Shown: positions 17,529 to 25,999 of the stretch, piece by piece
How positions within the stretch are numbered: position 1 is the first letter of the stretch
Layout: every line of letters begins with the position of its first letter
NCBI GenBank assembly: GCA_034437655.1
Contig: DAOTTU010000012.1
Location: 52,591 to 116,590, forward strand
Reading direction: 5' to 3'
From: J027 sp034437655
Lineage (GTDB): Bacteria > Chloroflexota > Anaerolineae > Aggregatilineales > J027
DNA: 64,000 nt
Notes under the pieces: model-generated
Databases searched by the model: none
What the model saw: only the letters and a program-made list of their open reading frames with translations
Told to the model about the DNA's origin: nothing
Made by a program: the position numbers and the translations under genes

Positions 17529-17555
17529 AAATAGGGCCAAAGGCTGACCCTATTT
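17529..17555 (-). terminator. Terminator downstream of the sigma factor gene
   Basis: AAATAGGG(C)CA at 17529-17539 pairs with TG(A)CCCTATTT at 17545-17555 around a five-base loop, one mismatch. Read on the minus strand it is followed by TTTGTTTATT. It lies about 50 bases after the sigma factor stop codon. Confidence 0.6.
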
Positions 17556-17602
17556 CATTTTTTATTTATTTTTCACAAACTAACGATGTAAACGCGCAGT
17601 TT

Positions 17603-19096
17603 TTAGGCTAGATAATCGCGCAAGTTGTGGGCGAGGCGTGGGTGACGCAAGCGACGCAGTGCTTCTTTTTCCAACTGACGGATGCGCTCGCGGCTTAGCC
17701 CAAACTTATTCGCAATTTCTTCTAAGGTATGCGGTTCACCACCACCAAGCCCAAAGCGTAACCGTAGGATGTGGCTCTGACGTGGCGTTAGTTCACTGAG
17801 GACTTCTTCTATCGTCTCTTGCAGCAGGTTTTGCGTAGCGGATTCAACGGGGCTAGGGGTGTCTTGATCTTCAATAAAATCGCCAAATTCGCTGTCGCCA
17901 TCATCACCTACCGGCCGTTCGAGCGCAATCGCATGTTGGCTAGCATCCATCATACTGCGCACGTTTTCTGGCAAAATTTCCATTTCAAGGGCAATTTCTT
18001 CGGGGGTGGGGCGTCGGCCGAGCTTTTGTTCGAGGTTTTGCGCGGTGCGGTACATCTGGCGAATACGTTCGGTCATATGGAGCGGGATGCGAATCGTGCG
18101 CGTTTTTTGTGCAAGGGCACGGGTTATCGCTTGCCGAATCCACCAGGTTGCGTAGGTACTAAAGCGGTTGCCACGATTGTAGTCATACTTATCTACCGCC
18201 CGCATTAACCCGACATTGCCTTCTTGAATCAGGTCTGGGAAGGGCAAGCCCTGGCCCATGTAACGCTTGGCGATGCTCACCACCAGACGGGTGTTGGCGC
18301 GGCCAAGGTGTTCACGGGCGGCCTGACCATCGAAGATGTAGATGGCTGTTAAATCGCTACCTTTATCGGCCCCCATCAACGACGCATCAAATGTCGTGGG
18401 TTTGAAGACACCGTTCGAAAGGTCGTTGCGTGACAGATGGTTGTACGCCATTTCAATCCAGCGGAATTCGTGCTGGATGGGTTGCAAAATGGTATCAATA
18501 TCTTGCATCAGCATATTGGCATCTTCGTGCATCCAACTTTCAATGCCAAGTTCACTGCCACGACGCACCAGTTCACGCAGTTCGTCAAAAATGCGCCGAA
18601 TCGCGACGACTTCTTCACAACGGTTTAAAAGCTGGTGCTGAACTTCTGGTTGTGTACGGAGGCGTTGGAGGTCTTGTGTGAGGTGGCCAATGTGGTTGAT
18701 GTGATGAAGCAGATTGTTCAGGCGATCATGGACTTGCTGTGCATCTTTGCCGAGTTCAATTCGCCGAGCGAGGGTAACTTCGTCTGCTGACGTGAGGAGC
18801 GGCTCTTGTGCCATTTGCCGAAAATAAAGCCCTACCGGGTCATCTGCGGAAACGGCGCTGATGTCACCAATTTCGGGGTCGCTCGCGTGTTCTTGCCCAA
18901 AATCATCATCCAGCTCGTTATTACGCGCATCAGTGTCGTCTTCATCTTGGCGGAGTTCGATGCCCAGGTCATCTATCTCATCAAGTAGGGCCTCTACGGC
19001 TGCGACGTCTTCACCTTCACCGTCAAGGACATCCAGGACATCCTCAAAGGTCAAGAAGCCGCGTTGATCTGCTCGATTCATGAGTTCTTGGATCAC
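17603..19096 (-). CDS. rpoD: Primary-type RNA polymerase sigma factor (RpoD/SigA family)
   Basis: The protein directs RNA polymerase to -35/-10 promoters. An acidic N-terminal region (about 60 residues rich in Asp and Glu) precedes region 1.2 (DPVGLYFRQM). Region 2 shows ANTRLVVSIAKRY, GLPFPDLIQEGNVGLMRAV and RFSTYATWWIRQAI; region 3 is RIPLHMTERI; region 4 ends with TLEEIANKFGLSRERIRQ and LRHPRL. The insert between 1.2 and 2.1 (about 130 residues) is of RpoD type. Two in-frame ATGs lie upstream (19201 and 19117). A perfect AGGAGG directly follows the 19117 ATG and would serve the GTG at 19096, with a 12-base spacer, so 19096 is chosen; the N-terminus remains uncertain. It could be the main or a closely related group 2 sigma factor. 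Confidence 0.92.
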   Translation of the reverse strand: MIQELMNRADQRGFLTFEDVLDVLDGEGEDVAAVEALLDEIDDLGIELRQDEDDTDARNNELDDDFGQEHASDPEIGDISAVSADDPVGLYFRQMAQEPLLTSADEVTLARRIELGKDAQQVHDRLNNLLHHINHIGHLTQDLQRLRTQPEVQHQLLNRCEEVVAIRRIFDELRELVRRGSELGIESWMHEDANMLMQDIDTILQPIQHEFRWIEMAYNHLSRNDLSNGVFKPTTFDASLMGADKGSDLTAIYIFDGQAAREHLGRANTRLVVSIAKRYMGQGLPFPDLIQEGNVGLMRAVDKYDYNRGNRFSTYATWWIRQAITRALAQKTRTIRIPLHMTERIRQMYRTAQNLEQKLGRRPTPEEIALEMEILPENVRSMMDASQHAIALERPVGDDGDSEFGDFIEDQDTPSPVESATQNLLQETIEEVLSELTPRQSHILRLRFGLGGGEPHTLEEIANKFGLSRERIRQLEKEALRRLRHPRLAHNLRDYLA

Positions 19097-19321
19097 GGGC
19101 GTCTCTTGCCTCCTCATATATATTAAGGTGTTAGAATCAAGGTTATTTACCAACAAAAAATGTGCTTGTCTGGGCCATTGTCCATGCAAGCCGATTTTCA
19201 TTGTAGCACAATTTCAAATGCACTGGAAGCAACTGCGAACGTACCCTTTATCGAACCCTCATCATCTGTTTGCGCTGGAATCGGGTTAAGTAAGACATTC
19301 GCTCATCTGTCAATGGCAAGC

Positions 19322-19327
19322 TATAAT
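19322..19327 (+). promoter_or_regulatory. -10 box for the clamp-like / hydrolase / cheR / menA group
   Basis: A consensus TATAAT lies at 19322-19327 with only a weak -35 match (TTCGCT, 19299-19304). Because it overlaps an ATG at 19326, the first gene must begin downstream, at 19362 or 19371. Confidence 0.5.
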
Positions 19328-19361
19328 GCAGAATAGAATACAATCTGCATACGCGGTTGGG

Positions 19362-20213
19362 ATGCGAAACATGCCAAACTTAAATCCAATTGAATTATAT
19401 ATGCCGGCGCTACGGACAGGCCTTGCGTGGGCACAGAGTTGGACTAAGAACTCAATTTTGTGTCGGCTGGGCCATGGACAGATGACATTGATGGTTGGAG
19501 AGGCCAACGGCTTTCTGGCAGTCTGGTCATACCCCATGCCCTCCCAGGAAGAAACCGTGTTTTTTCTGATGCCGCCGTTCATCGCACGCACGCTTTCTGG
19601 ACGTGCTGCCTGGGACATTCAACGGCTTGAAATCCTCACGAACCGTAATGTGGTCGGGGCAATGTTATATACGGCTGACCAGGATTTTCGCCTGCAATGG
19701 AAATGGCGACCGAGTGCCTTTCAAACGCCGCGTTTCTTTAAGCAGATGCATCGCCTGCCAGACATGACCGTCCGCGCTCCTTATGTTAACCTGGCAGACA
19801 TCGTTCACCTCGCGTTTGCCAATATGATGAACCCCGCACTTACAGACGATATTCCCCCAGACCAGCCTAAAGGCGGTATTCTCATAGACTTTATGCCCGG
19901 CCAGATCAACATTGATGGCGAGAGCATTCAGCAAAGCAACCAGCAGGCGCGCTATTACTTTAACCCTAAGATGCTGATGCGTGGGCTTGAAATCGTCCGT
20001 GAGTCACACCTGTCATTTACAATTGAAGAAACACAGCGCAGCCGGAGTGCGGTTCTATTTCTAGGATGCCGCCGCGAGGGATGGGACATTCACTGCGCAG
20101 TGCAGTCTATTGGGGTTAGCCACCACGCCAAAACACCCCCAATGCGTATCCGCGAAACCAAACCGCCAATGGAAGGGGGCTCCTGGCTACAGGGGGTGCG
20201 CACAGAAGAATGA
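19362..20213 (+). CDS. Uncharacterised protein with a possible sliding-clamp-like C-terminal domain
   Basis: The 283-residue protein is not a recognised family. Its second half (about 160-250) follows the pattern of domain 3 of the DNA polymerase III beta clamp: a helix (YVNLADIVHLAFANMMN), a strand (GGILIDFMPGQINIDGES), a polar stretch, then YYFNPKMLMRGLEIVRES and a strand LSFTIEE, comparable with the FN-K-LL-AL segment and following strand of DnaN. It is shorter than DnaN (about 370 residues), and the N-terminal half is not obviously clamp-like. No catalytic motif is visible. Its stop overlaps the next start by four bases (ATGA). The start at 19362 is preferred because an ATG at 19326 lies in the -10 box; 19371 is possible. 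The clamp relation is a hypothesis from pattern only. Confidence 0.6.
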   Translation: MRNMPNLNPIELYMPALRTGLAWAQSWTKNSILCRLGHGQMTLMVGEANGFLAVWSYPMPSQEETVFFLMPPFIARTLSGRAAWDIQRLEILTNRNVVGAMLYTADQDFRLQWKWRPSAFQTPRFFKQMHRLPDMTVRAPYVNLADIVHLAFANMMNPALTDDIPPDQPKGGILIDFMPGQINIDGESIQQSNQQARYYFNPKMLMRGLEIVRESHLSFTIEETQRSRSAVLFLGCRREGWDIHCAVQSIGVSHHAKTPPMRIRETKPPMEGGSWLQGVRTEE

Positions 20214-21124
20214 CCCAATCGCCCACGATTGCACGTCGTCTTGGTCGCTTGCTTATCTTTTTCGTGGTCACACTGACAGGGGCTGTACTGTGTGTCTCGG
20301 CCGGTTTTGGTGCGCTGAATATAGTAGTGTTAACCCATGTGCCGTGTTCTGGGCATAGCCGAACCCCGGACGACTACAACACTGATTACAACTGGGAGCG
20401 CGTCACCATTCCTGCTGGCGATGATAATCAGATTGACGCGATTCTTGTGCATGGTGACAATGGCGCGACGATCATTTACCCGCCAACACTGGGTGATTCA
20501 GTAAGTGGTCGGTTGGACGAAGCGCTTCCGCTTGTGGATGCTGGTTATACAACGTTGACGTTTGAGTCGCGACGGTGCGCAGAGATGGGACCAATCAGCC
20601 TGGGCTACAATGAAGTCACCGACGTGAAAGCGGCGCTGGACTATCTGAACACTCGCCCCGACATTGACCCCAACCGTATTGGTATTGATGGCTTTTCATC
20701 AAGTGGTGCAACCGCAATCATGGCAGCGGTGCAATACCCCCAACTGCGGGCTGTAGTGGCCTCTGGCAATTATGCTGATATGCACGCTATTCTAGCGGCA
20801 CCCCAGCAGACAGCACTACCATTCTTGCTGGACTTATATCGCTTCGGGATGCGTGGTACCTACTGGGTTATCACAGGTAATTCAATCCGCACGCTGAGTC
20901 CACTCACCCATATTGACGATATTGCACCGCGTCGGATTCTACTCATCTACGGCACTGAAGAAGCCAGCCTGGCCGGGGGGCGGGAATTGCGGGCACGTGC
21001 AGGCGACAATGCCGAGTTATGGGTGATTGAAGGCGCTGACCATGGCGGATATGTTCGGATTATGGGAGATGCCTACTTTGCAAGAGTCCAGACGTTTTTT
21101 GATGAACACCTGCTCAACGGTTAA
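20210..21124 (+). CDS. Membrane-anchored alpha/beta hydrolase
   Basis: The 304-residue protein has an N-terminal transmembrane segment (LLIFFVVTLTGAVLCVSAGFG) and then an alpha/beta-hydrolase domain. The nucleophile elbow is GFSSSG (about residue 164), the acid is likely Glu or Asp in LIYGTEEAS or nearby, and the catalytic His lies in EGADHGGY near the C-terminus. The sequence around the elbow (RPDIDPNRIGIDGFS) resembles dienelactone-hydrolase and prolyl-oligopeptidase-like esterases. The active domain probably faces outside the membrane. It starts inside the stop of the clamp-like gene and is followed six bases later by the cheR gene. The substrate is unknown. Confidence 0.85.
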   Translation: MTQSPTIARRLGRLLIFFVVTLTGAVLCVSAGFGALNIVVLTHVPCSGHSRTPDDYNTDYNWERVTIPAGDDNQIDAILVHGDNGATIIYPPTLGDSVSGRLDEALPLVDAGYTTLTFESRRCAEMGPISLGYNEVTDVKAALDYLNTRPDIDPNRIGIDGFSSSGATAIMAAVQYPQLRAVVASGNYADMHAILAAPQQTALPFLLDLYRFGMRGTYWVITGNSIRTLSPLTHIDDIAPRRILLIYGTEEASLAGGRELRARAGDNAELWVIEGADHGGYVRIMGDAYFARVQTFFDEHLLNG

Positions 21125-21130
21125 CCGAAT

Positions 21131-22474
21131 ATGACTCTGTACACGGATACCCATCTTGACGATCTTTCAACCCTGATTGCCGAGCGTACCGGGTTAGATA
21201 CATTTACCCGTAACCGTCAGTTGCTGATGACGGCCTTGCAACGCGATAATGTGCAAGATTTGCCACAGTTTCTTGCAACTATCGGTCAATTTGATGACAG
21301 TCACCCGCTGTGGCAGTCACTGCTTTCTGAATTGACGGTGGGTGAGACGTATTTTATGCGAGACACCGCGCAGATGAACATGCTGAAGCATGAATTGCTG
21401 CCGCAGCTAATCAAAAAGCGCTACCAACAACAGAATCTACGCCTCAACATCTGGAGTACTGGTTGCGCCACCGGGGAAGAGGCGTATTCTCTAGCGATTC
21501 TAATCTGGCAACTGTTGCCACAGCGCCAACACTGGCACATTACGATCACAGGCACAGACATTAACGGCGATGCCCTGCATATAGCAAGACAGGCTATCTA
21601 TCGTAGCTGGTCGTTCAGGCATACGAGCGCCGATTTTCGTACAACATATTTCATTCCGCGTGGCGTTGACGCCTATGAAGTCCGTCCTGAAATCCGTAAC
21701 ATGGTCCGTTTTCAGCATGACAACCTGGTGCATACACGCCTCATCGATCAAGACTTAATCTTGTGTCGCAATGTGTTGATTTACTTTACCCGCGCCCAAT
21801 CCAACGCTGCCGAGCAAAGCCTACATGCGGCGTTGCGGTCAGGTGGTTGGCTGATGCTGAGCCCGGTCGAAACCCTTCATAAAATGCGCCACCATTTTCA
21901 TGTGCATCGTCTTGGCGATACGATTCTGTTTCAAAAGCAGTCACGTAATACAGAAGCATCCACCAATGCGTCGGTTACCACTCCCGATGCCCCGATGGAT
22001 TATTATCAGCTTGCGGTAGAGGCTTTTCATGCTGACCGCATCAATAGTGCCCAACACCTGTTAGATCAGGTCAAAGAATCGACGAATACAGCCACAACGA
22101 TCCTACGCGCTGCTATTGAAATTGCATGCGGTGATGTCCAAATTGCCCGGCAGCGCCTTGAGACTATCACGCAGCAATACCCCTTTCTGGCAGACGCACA
22201 TTATTTACTGGCGCTGTTGCAGCTTGAACAGGGTAATGATAGCGCTGCACGGACCAGCGTTCGAGCCGCCCTATACTGTCAGCCACAGCATCTGTTGGCG
22301 TTGATGCTGAGTGGTGAGTTACACATGCGGGGCAGTGATTATGCCCATGCTACTGGTGATTGGTCACGGGTGCGTGAACTGGCGGCCGCTCTGCCACCAG
22401 AAACATTTCTCAGTGACGTCGCGAAGGTCACAGCGGGGCAGCTCGTGGTATTGATGGATAGCCGCCTGGAGTGA
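21131..22474 (+). CDS. CheR-type protein-glutamate methyltransferase with C-terminal TPR region
   Basis: The 447-residue protein contains a CheR methyltransferase: an N-terminal all-helical domain, LTVGETYFMRD, the SAM-binding WSTGCATGEEAYSLA, TGTDINGDALHIAR, and DLILCRNVLIYF near residue 215. CheR methylates glutamates on chemoreceptors. The last 170 residues form helical pairs with TPR character (ADAHYLLALLQLEQGNDSAARTS), as in CheR proteins fused to TPRs that serve non-flagellar pathways. No chemoreceptor, CheA, CheB or CheW gene is nearby, so the target is not evident. It sits between a hydrolase gene and menA in a rightward group. Confidence 0.9.
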   Translation: MTLYTDTHLDDLSTLIAERTGLDTFTRNRQLLMTALQRDNVQDLPQFLATIGQFDDSHPLWQSLLSELTVGETYFMRDTAQMNMLKHELLPQLIKKRYQQQNLRLNIWSTGCATGEEAYSLAILIWQLLPQRQHWHITITGTDINGDALHIARQAIYRSWSFRHTSADFRTTYFIPRGVDAYEVRPEIRNMVRFQHDNLVHTRLIDQDLILCRNVLIYFTRAQSNAAEQSLHAALRSGGWLMLSPVETLHKMRHHFHVHRLGDTILFQKQSRNTEASTNASVTTPDAPMDYYQLAVEAFHADRINSAQHLLDQVKESTNTATTILRAAIEIACGDVQIARQRLETITQQYPFLADAHYLLALLQLEQGNDSAARTSVRAALYCQPQHLLALMLSGELHMRGSDYAHATGDWSRVRELAAALPPETFLSDVAKVTAGQLVVLMDSRLE

Positions 22475-22478
22475 TGGA

Positions 22479-23411
22479 TTGACGATGACTACTGATATGC
22501 AAACCAACGCTGACCTTCAAAACCACCTGCGCAACTGGTATCTGGCCACACGTCCTCGGAGCCTGACCGCCACCTATGTGCCGATTGCGTTGGGGGGGGT
22601 GCTAGCTTTTGCAGACGAAACGTTCCACCTGTTGCATATTGTGCTGGCATTGATTGGTGTTCTGTTCTTGCAGATCAGCGCCAACCTGTTGAATGAATAT
22701 TACGACTACATCAAAGGGTCTGATAAGCAAAAAACGCATGGGCTAGGCATGATTATCGCACGTGGATTGATCTCACCACGCCGGGTATTGATTGGTGGTG
22801 TGCTGACATTGGTGCTGGGGTCATTAATTGGGCTTTATTTCGTTGCGGCGACCGGGCCGCTGGTGCTGTTGATCGGGATTGGCGGTGTGCTGGCGGTGGT
22901 GCTGTACACTGCCGGGCCCTATCCACTGGCATACATCGGTCTGGGCGAGATTACCGTCTTTGTGTTTATGGGGCCACTGATTGTCATCGGTGCCTACTTT
23001 GTGCAGGCCAACGACATCAGCGCCGCAGCTATCTGGGGCGGGATACCAATTGCATTTCTTGTCGCGAATATCTTGCATGCCAACAATCTCCGTGACCTGG
23101 AAGCAGACCGGGCCGAAGGCAAACACACGCTGGCTACCATCTTCGGACGACGTTTTGCGCGCAATGAATACACGGTTTTGACGCTAGGCGGTTATGTGAC
23201 CACGCTGGTGCTGATTGTCACAGGCATTGCACCTGTCACCACGCTAGCCATCCTGCTCACCTTGCCAGAAGCGTTGCGCTTATTGCGAACCGCCCGCACC
23301 AGCACCGACACCGCCGAGTTGCACAAGGTGTTGTTAGGCACCGCCCGCTTGCATCGCTGGTTTGGCAGTGCCTTTGTCGTGGGGTGGCTCGTCGGCGTTA
23401 TTGTGCTGTAG
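22479..23411 (+). CDS. menA: UbiA-family prenyltransferase, probable MenA (1,4-dihydroxy-2-naphthoate polyprenyltransferase)
   Basis: The 310-residue membrane protein has about eight or nine helices and the two aspartate-rich, magnesium-diphosphate-binding motifs of the family: NLLNEYYDYIKGSD (about residue 71) and NNLRDLEADRAEGKHTLA (about 205). The latter and the opening WYLATRPRSLTATYVPIALG match MenA, which attaches the polyprenyl tail to dihydroxynaphthoate to form demethylmenaquinone. This fits the complex I genes in the window. The start is a TTG with GGAG seven bases upstream; an ATG at 22485 is in frame. The 3' end overlaps the opposing SH3 gene by 14 bases. Other menaquinone genes are not present here. 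Confidence 0.85.
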   Translation: MTMTTDMQTNADLQNHLRNWYLATRPRSLTATYVPIALGGVLAFADETFHLLHIVLALIGVLFLQISANLLNEYYDYIKGSDKQKTHGLGMIIARGLISPRRVLIGGVLTLVLGSLIGLYFVAATGPLVLLIGIGGVLAVVLYTAGPYPLAYIGLGEITVFVFMGPLIVIGAYFVQANDISAAAIWGGIPIAFLVANILHANNLRDLEADRAEGKHTLATIFGRRFARNEYTVLTLGGYVTTLVLIVTGIAPVTTLAILLTLPEALRLLRTARTSTDTAELHKVLLGTARLHRWFGSAFVVGWLVGVIVL

Positions 23412-24384
23412 GAGTGGCGGTTGGCGTGGTTGTTGGCATAGCGGTTGGTGTTGGCTCAGGCGTGATCGGCGCAAAATTGAGCGTCCATTCAGTATCAACA
23501 TTATCCGTCTGCCAATAGACCACACATCCCTCAGCCCCAACAGTGAAGCGTTCCAGCAATGTTAAGCTGTTTGCGTTCTGTTCGTGGTTGTTGAAGACCA
23601 GCGTCGGCAAGCCACAGTCCCCCTTAAGCGCGACAGATTGCAATATAAACGAGCGATCTTGCACAGTGGCGGTCAGTTGCCAATCGCCGGGTGTAAACGA
23701 CACAGGGAACGTGAACTGGGTACCTGTCCCATTGAGCGTGGTTTGTGTTGTGGCATCAATCAGGCTTTGTGCGTAGGCTGTTTCATCCAACAAGTCACGA
23801 AATTCAATACTCCATGTGCTGGTGGCGTCACTGACCTGAAACACCCACGCGCAGCCACCCGTTAGCATAAATGTACTTGCTGACTGTAACCCCCCGTTGG
23901 GGGTGGCGATGTCAAGCAAGGCTATGTCGGCGCACTCGCCTGTGGTGGCGACTGCTTCTAGCGCAAAATTTCGCCCCTCAAAGATGACATCGACCCGATA
24001 AGCCGGGCCTTCAAATGCGAAGGGCCCTTGCTGCGCGGAACGCACCCCGTTCAGGCGTTGTGTGGCAGCTTGCTCAGCAGGATAGTAGCGCGGTGGAGCT
24101 GCCGTGACCAGAAACGAAGCAATGTAGGCGTCGTCAACATCCGGGCCACGGTAGAGGCGTGTCCAGTCGCCTTGTGGTTCATCAGCAGCATAAGCGAAGA
24201 TGCTCTCACCGCGAACTACTTCGCCAATAATCTCAAAATTGGTGCCCGGGCCGGCGCGTAAGTTGACAATTTCCCCGGTGACGATGTATTCGACCACAGC
24301 AGGGTCGTCATCAGATTGGGCGTATGCAAGTGTGGTTATCAACAGTAGACAGACGAGTACTGATAGAATCTGTAAGGTTTTCAA
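23398..24384 (-). CDS. Secreted SH3-domain protein with Thr/Pro tail
   Basis: The 328-residue product starts at a TTG with AGGAG about eight bases upstream. A signal peptide ends at AYAQS. Residues about 33-95 form a bacterial SH3 domain (IVNLRAGPGTNFEIIGEV, then GDWTRLY). Three similar beta-rich segments follow, with Cys-containing patterns such as TGECADIALLD, GGCAWVFQV, GDCGLPTLVF and GCVVYWQTD; they look like internal repeats of one small domain, each ending in a Trp-containing WSIEF or WTLNF strand. The protein ends in PTPTAMPTTTPTATPTAQ with no anchor. An extracellular ligand-binding role is likely; no enzyme motif is seen. Confidence 0.75.
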   Translation of the reverse strand: MKTLQILSVLVCLLLITTLAYAQSDDDPAVVEYIVTGEIVNLRAGPGTNFEIIGEVVRGESIFAYAADEPQGDWTRLYRGPDVDDAYIASFLVTAAPPRYYPAEQAATQRLNGVRSAQQGPFAFEGPAYRVDVIFEGRNFALEAVATTGECADIALLDIATPNGGLQSASTFMLTGGCAWVFQVSDATSTWSIEFRDLLDETAYAQSLIDATTQTTLNGTGTQFTFPVSFTPGDWQLTATVQDRSFILQSVALKGDCGLPTLVFNNHEQNANSLTLLERFTVGAEGCVVYWQTDNVDTEWTLNFAPITPEPTPTAMPTTTPTATPTAQ

Positions 24385-24504
24385 AGAATTGCTCCTGTGA
24401 TTTCCAACAAGGTAGGTAGACGTGCGCTAGCTTAACGCATGACCACAAGATTGCTCAAGCGCTTTAATGGTTACCGCAGAATGAGCTATTAAGACCTTTA
24501 GATC

Positions 24505-24532
24505 TTGCAAAAAAAACTTATATGGCTATAAT
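24505..24532 (+). promoter_or_regulatory. Sigma-70-type promoter of the Eis-like gene
   Basis: TTGCAA (24505-24510) and TATAAT (24527-24532) are 16 bases apart. An ATG at 24522 falls inside this promoter, so it cannot be the start of the gene on this transcript. Translation from the GTG at 24582 is supported by AAGGAG at 24569-24574. Confidence 0.7.
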
Positions 24533-24581
24533 GCATCCTTACTGTCTTCAAATGCTATTTTGCTTGCCAAGGAGTTTGCGA

Positions 24582-25907
24582 GTGCAACAACGTCCTGATG
24601 GCTTAATTTTACGCTCTTTGAGCGCGGGCTTTGAACATGACAAAGCATCGTTACCCGAATTCTACCGGGATGTCTTCGTTGATGCCTATGGCGAAGAAGA
24701 CGAATTGGTTGGCAAATGGGCACTGGATTTGCTGTCACACGAACATCCGACTGTCACCGACGACGACGTATGGGTGATTGTTGACCCGGCGCAGGACGAC
24801 CGTATTGTTTCGGCTTTGCTCCTGATTCCGCAGACGTGGCGCTATGCTGACATCGAAATCGGCGTTGGTCGTGTGGAACTCGTCGCGACACACAAAGACT
24901 ATCGTGGGCGTGGCCTCGTCCGTGACCTGATGCACGCCTTGCATGAACGTAGCGCCGCGCTGGGGCACGACATTACTGTCATCACAGGCATTCCTCATTT
25001 CTATCGGCAGTTTGGCTACGCCATGGCGATTGATCTGGGGACGTGTGGGATGATACCTTTCGGTGCAATTCCAAAACTGAAGGATGACCAGAAACCGACC
25101 TACACCCTCCGCCTTGCTACCGAAGCCGATATTCCTGACTTGATATGCTGGAACCGACACTTTGCGCAACGCAAGCTACTGAGCGTGGTACAGACCGAAG
25201 AACAACTGCGCTTTGAACTCAATGGCCGCCATCCGAAGTCGGATGCGCAGGGGCATTATCATATCATCGTTGATCAGTCGCAGAACCCGGTTGGCTTTCT
25301 GCTTACAGACAAAGGCACCCGGCGTAGCGCAGTTCGCATTCATGAGTTCGTGGTAGATGAAAACACCTCATATATGGCCGTGATGGACGATGTGCTACGT
25401 GGGATGAAGACCTACGCACTGGAAAATCACGAAGAAACTGAGCCATACTACATCAGTTTCGCGTCTGACCTCTACGAAATCGTTGAGCCCTTACTGGGGC
25501 GGATGCGTACCGCGAAATTTGAGCAGACAGAATATGCCTGGTATGTGCGCGTGCCAGACTTACCCGCCTTTATTCAGAAGATTAAGCCTGTCCTTGAAGC
25601 GCGTCTCGAAGGGTCGCTGGCGCACTGCTACACGGGTAAGCTGCATCTGGAATTCTACGACAAAACGGGCCTGTTGATGAAGTTTGAGCATGGCAAAATC
25701 GCTGAAGTCAAAGCCGAACGACCGGGGATCGACAAAGATGACGCCGCATTTCCCTACCACTCCTTTTTGAGTGTGTTGTTTGGACACCGCAGCGTGCGTG
25801 AGCTAGAAGCGGTACTCCCCGACTTAAGCGTGAACCGCAACAGCTTTGCCTTGCTGAATATTCTGTTTCCCAGGATACCATCTGGCGTAACCGCCGCGCT
25901 TGAGTGA
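24582..25907 (+). CDS. Eis-like acetyltransferase (tandem GNAT plus sterol-carrier-like domain)
   Basis: The 441-residue protein begins with a GNAT domain: IEIGVGRVELVATHKDYRGRGLVRDLM contains the acetyl-CoA loop (RGRGLV), followed by TGIPHFYRQFGYAMA. A second, degenerate GNAT-like region spans about 170-320 and the C-terminal 100 residues (YTGKLHLEFYDKTGLLMKFEHGKIAEV, then FPYHSFLSVLFGHRSVREL) resemble the SCP2-like domain. This three-part layout is that of Eis/enhanced intracellular survival proteins, which acetylate lysines or aminoglycosides; the substrate here is unknown. The GTG start has an ideal AAGGAG seven bases upstream. The gene is monocistronic as far as the sequence shows. Confidence 0.85.
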   Translation: MQQRPDGLILRSLSAGFEHDKASLPEFYRDVFVDAYGEEDELVGKWALDLLSHEHPTVTDDDVWVIVDPAQDDRIVSALLLIPQTWRYADIEIGVGRVELVATHKDYRGRGLVRDLMHALHERSAALGHDITVITGIPHFYRQFGYAMAIDLGTCGMIPFGAIPKLKDDQKPTYTLRLATEADIPDLICWNRHFAQRKLLSVVQTEEQLRFELNGRHPKSDAQGHYHIIVDQSQNPVGFLLTDKGTRRSAVRIHEFVVDENTSYMAVMDDVLRGMKTYALENHEETEPYYISFASDLYEIVEPLLGRMRTAKFEQTEYAWYVRVPDLPAFIQKIKPVLEARLEGSLAHCYTGKLHLEFYDKTGLLMKFEHGKIAEVKAERPGIDKDDAAFPYHSFLSVLFGHRSVRELEAVLPDLSVNRNSFALLNILFPRIPSGVTAALE

Positions 25908-25947
25908 TGTTCTCTGTTGCCTGGCGGTTATGCGCAGTTTTCAATGT

Positions 25948-25997
25948 CCAGTTGTGGTACACTCACAGGCCATTGATAATGTGAACACCACAACTGG
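25948..25997 (+). promoter_or_regulatory. Perfect 11-base inverted repeat just before the SH3 lipoprotein start
   Basis: CCAGTTGTGGT at 25948-25958 is repeated inverted as ACCACAACTGG at 25987-25997, with 28 bases between. The left arm abuts TACACT (25958-25963), a possible -10 box, and the right arm ends two bases before the ATG at 26000, so it covers the ribosome-binding region. It could be a two-site operator or a leader hairpin controlling translation. Confidence 0.45.
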
Positions 25998-25999
25998 CA

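Noticed and set aside
24522..24581. Start of the Eis-like gene at the ATG at 24522
   Set aside because: That ATG lies inside a TTGCAA-N16-TATAAT promoter; the GTG at 24582 has an ideal AAGGAG site.
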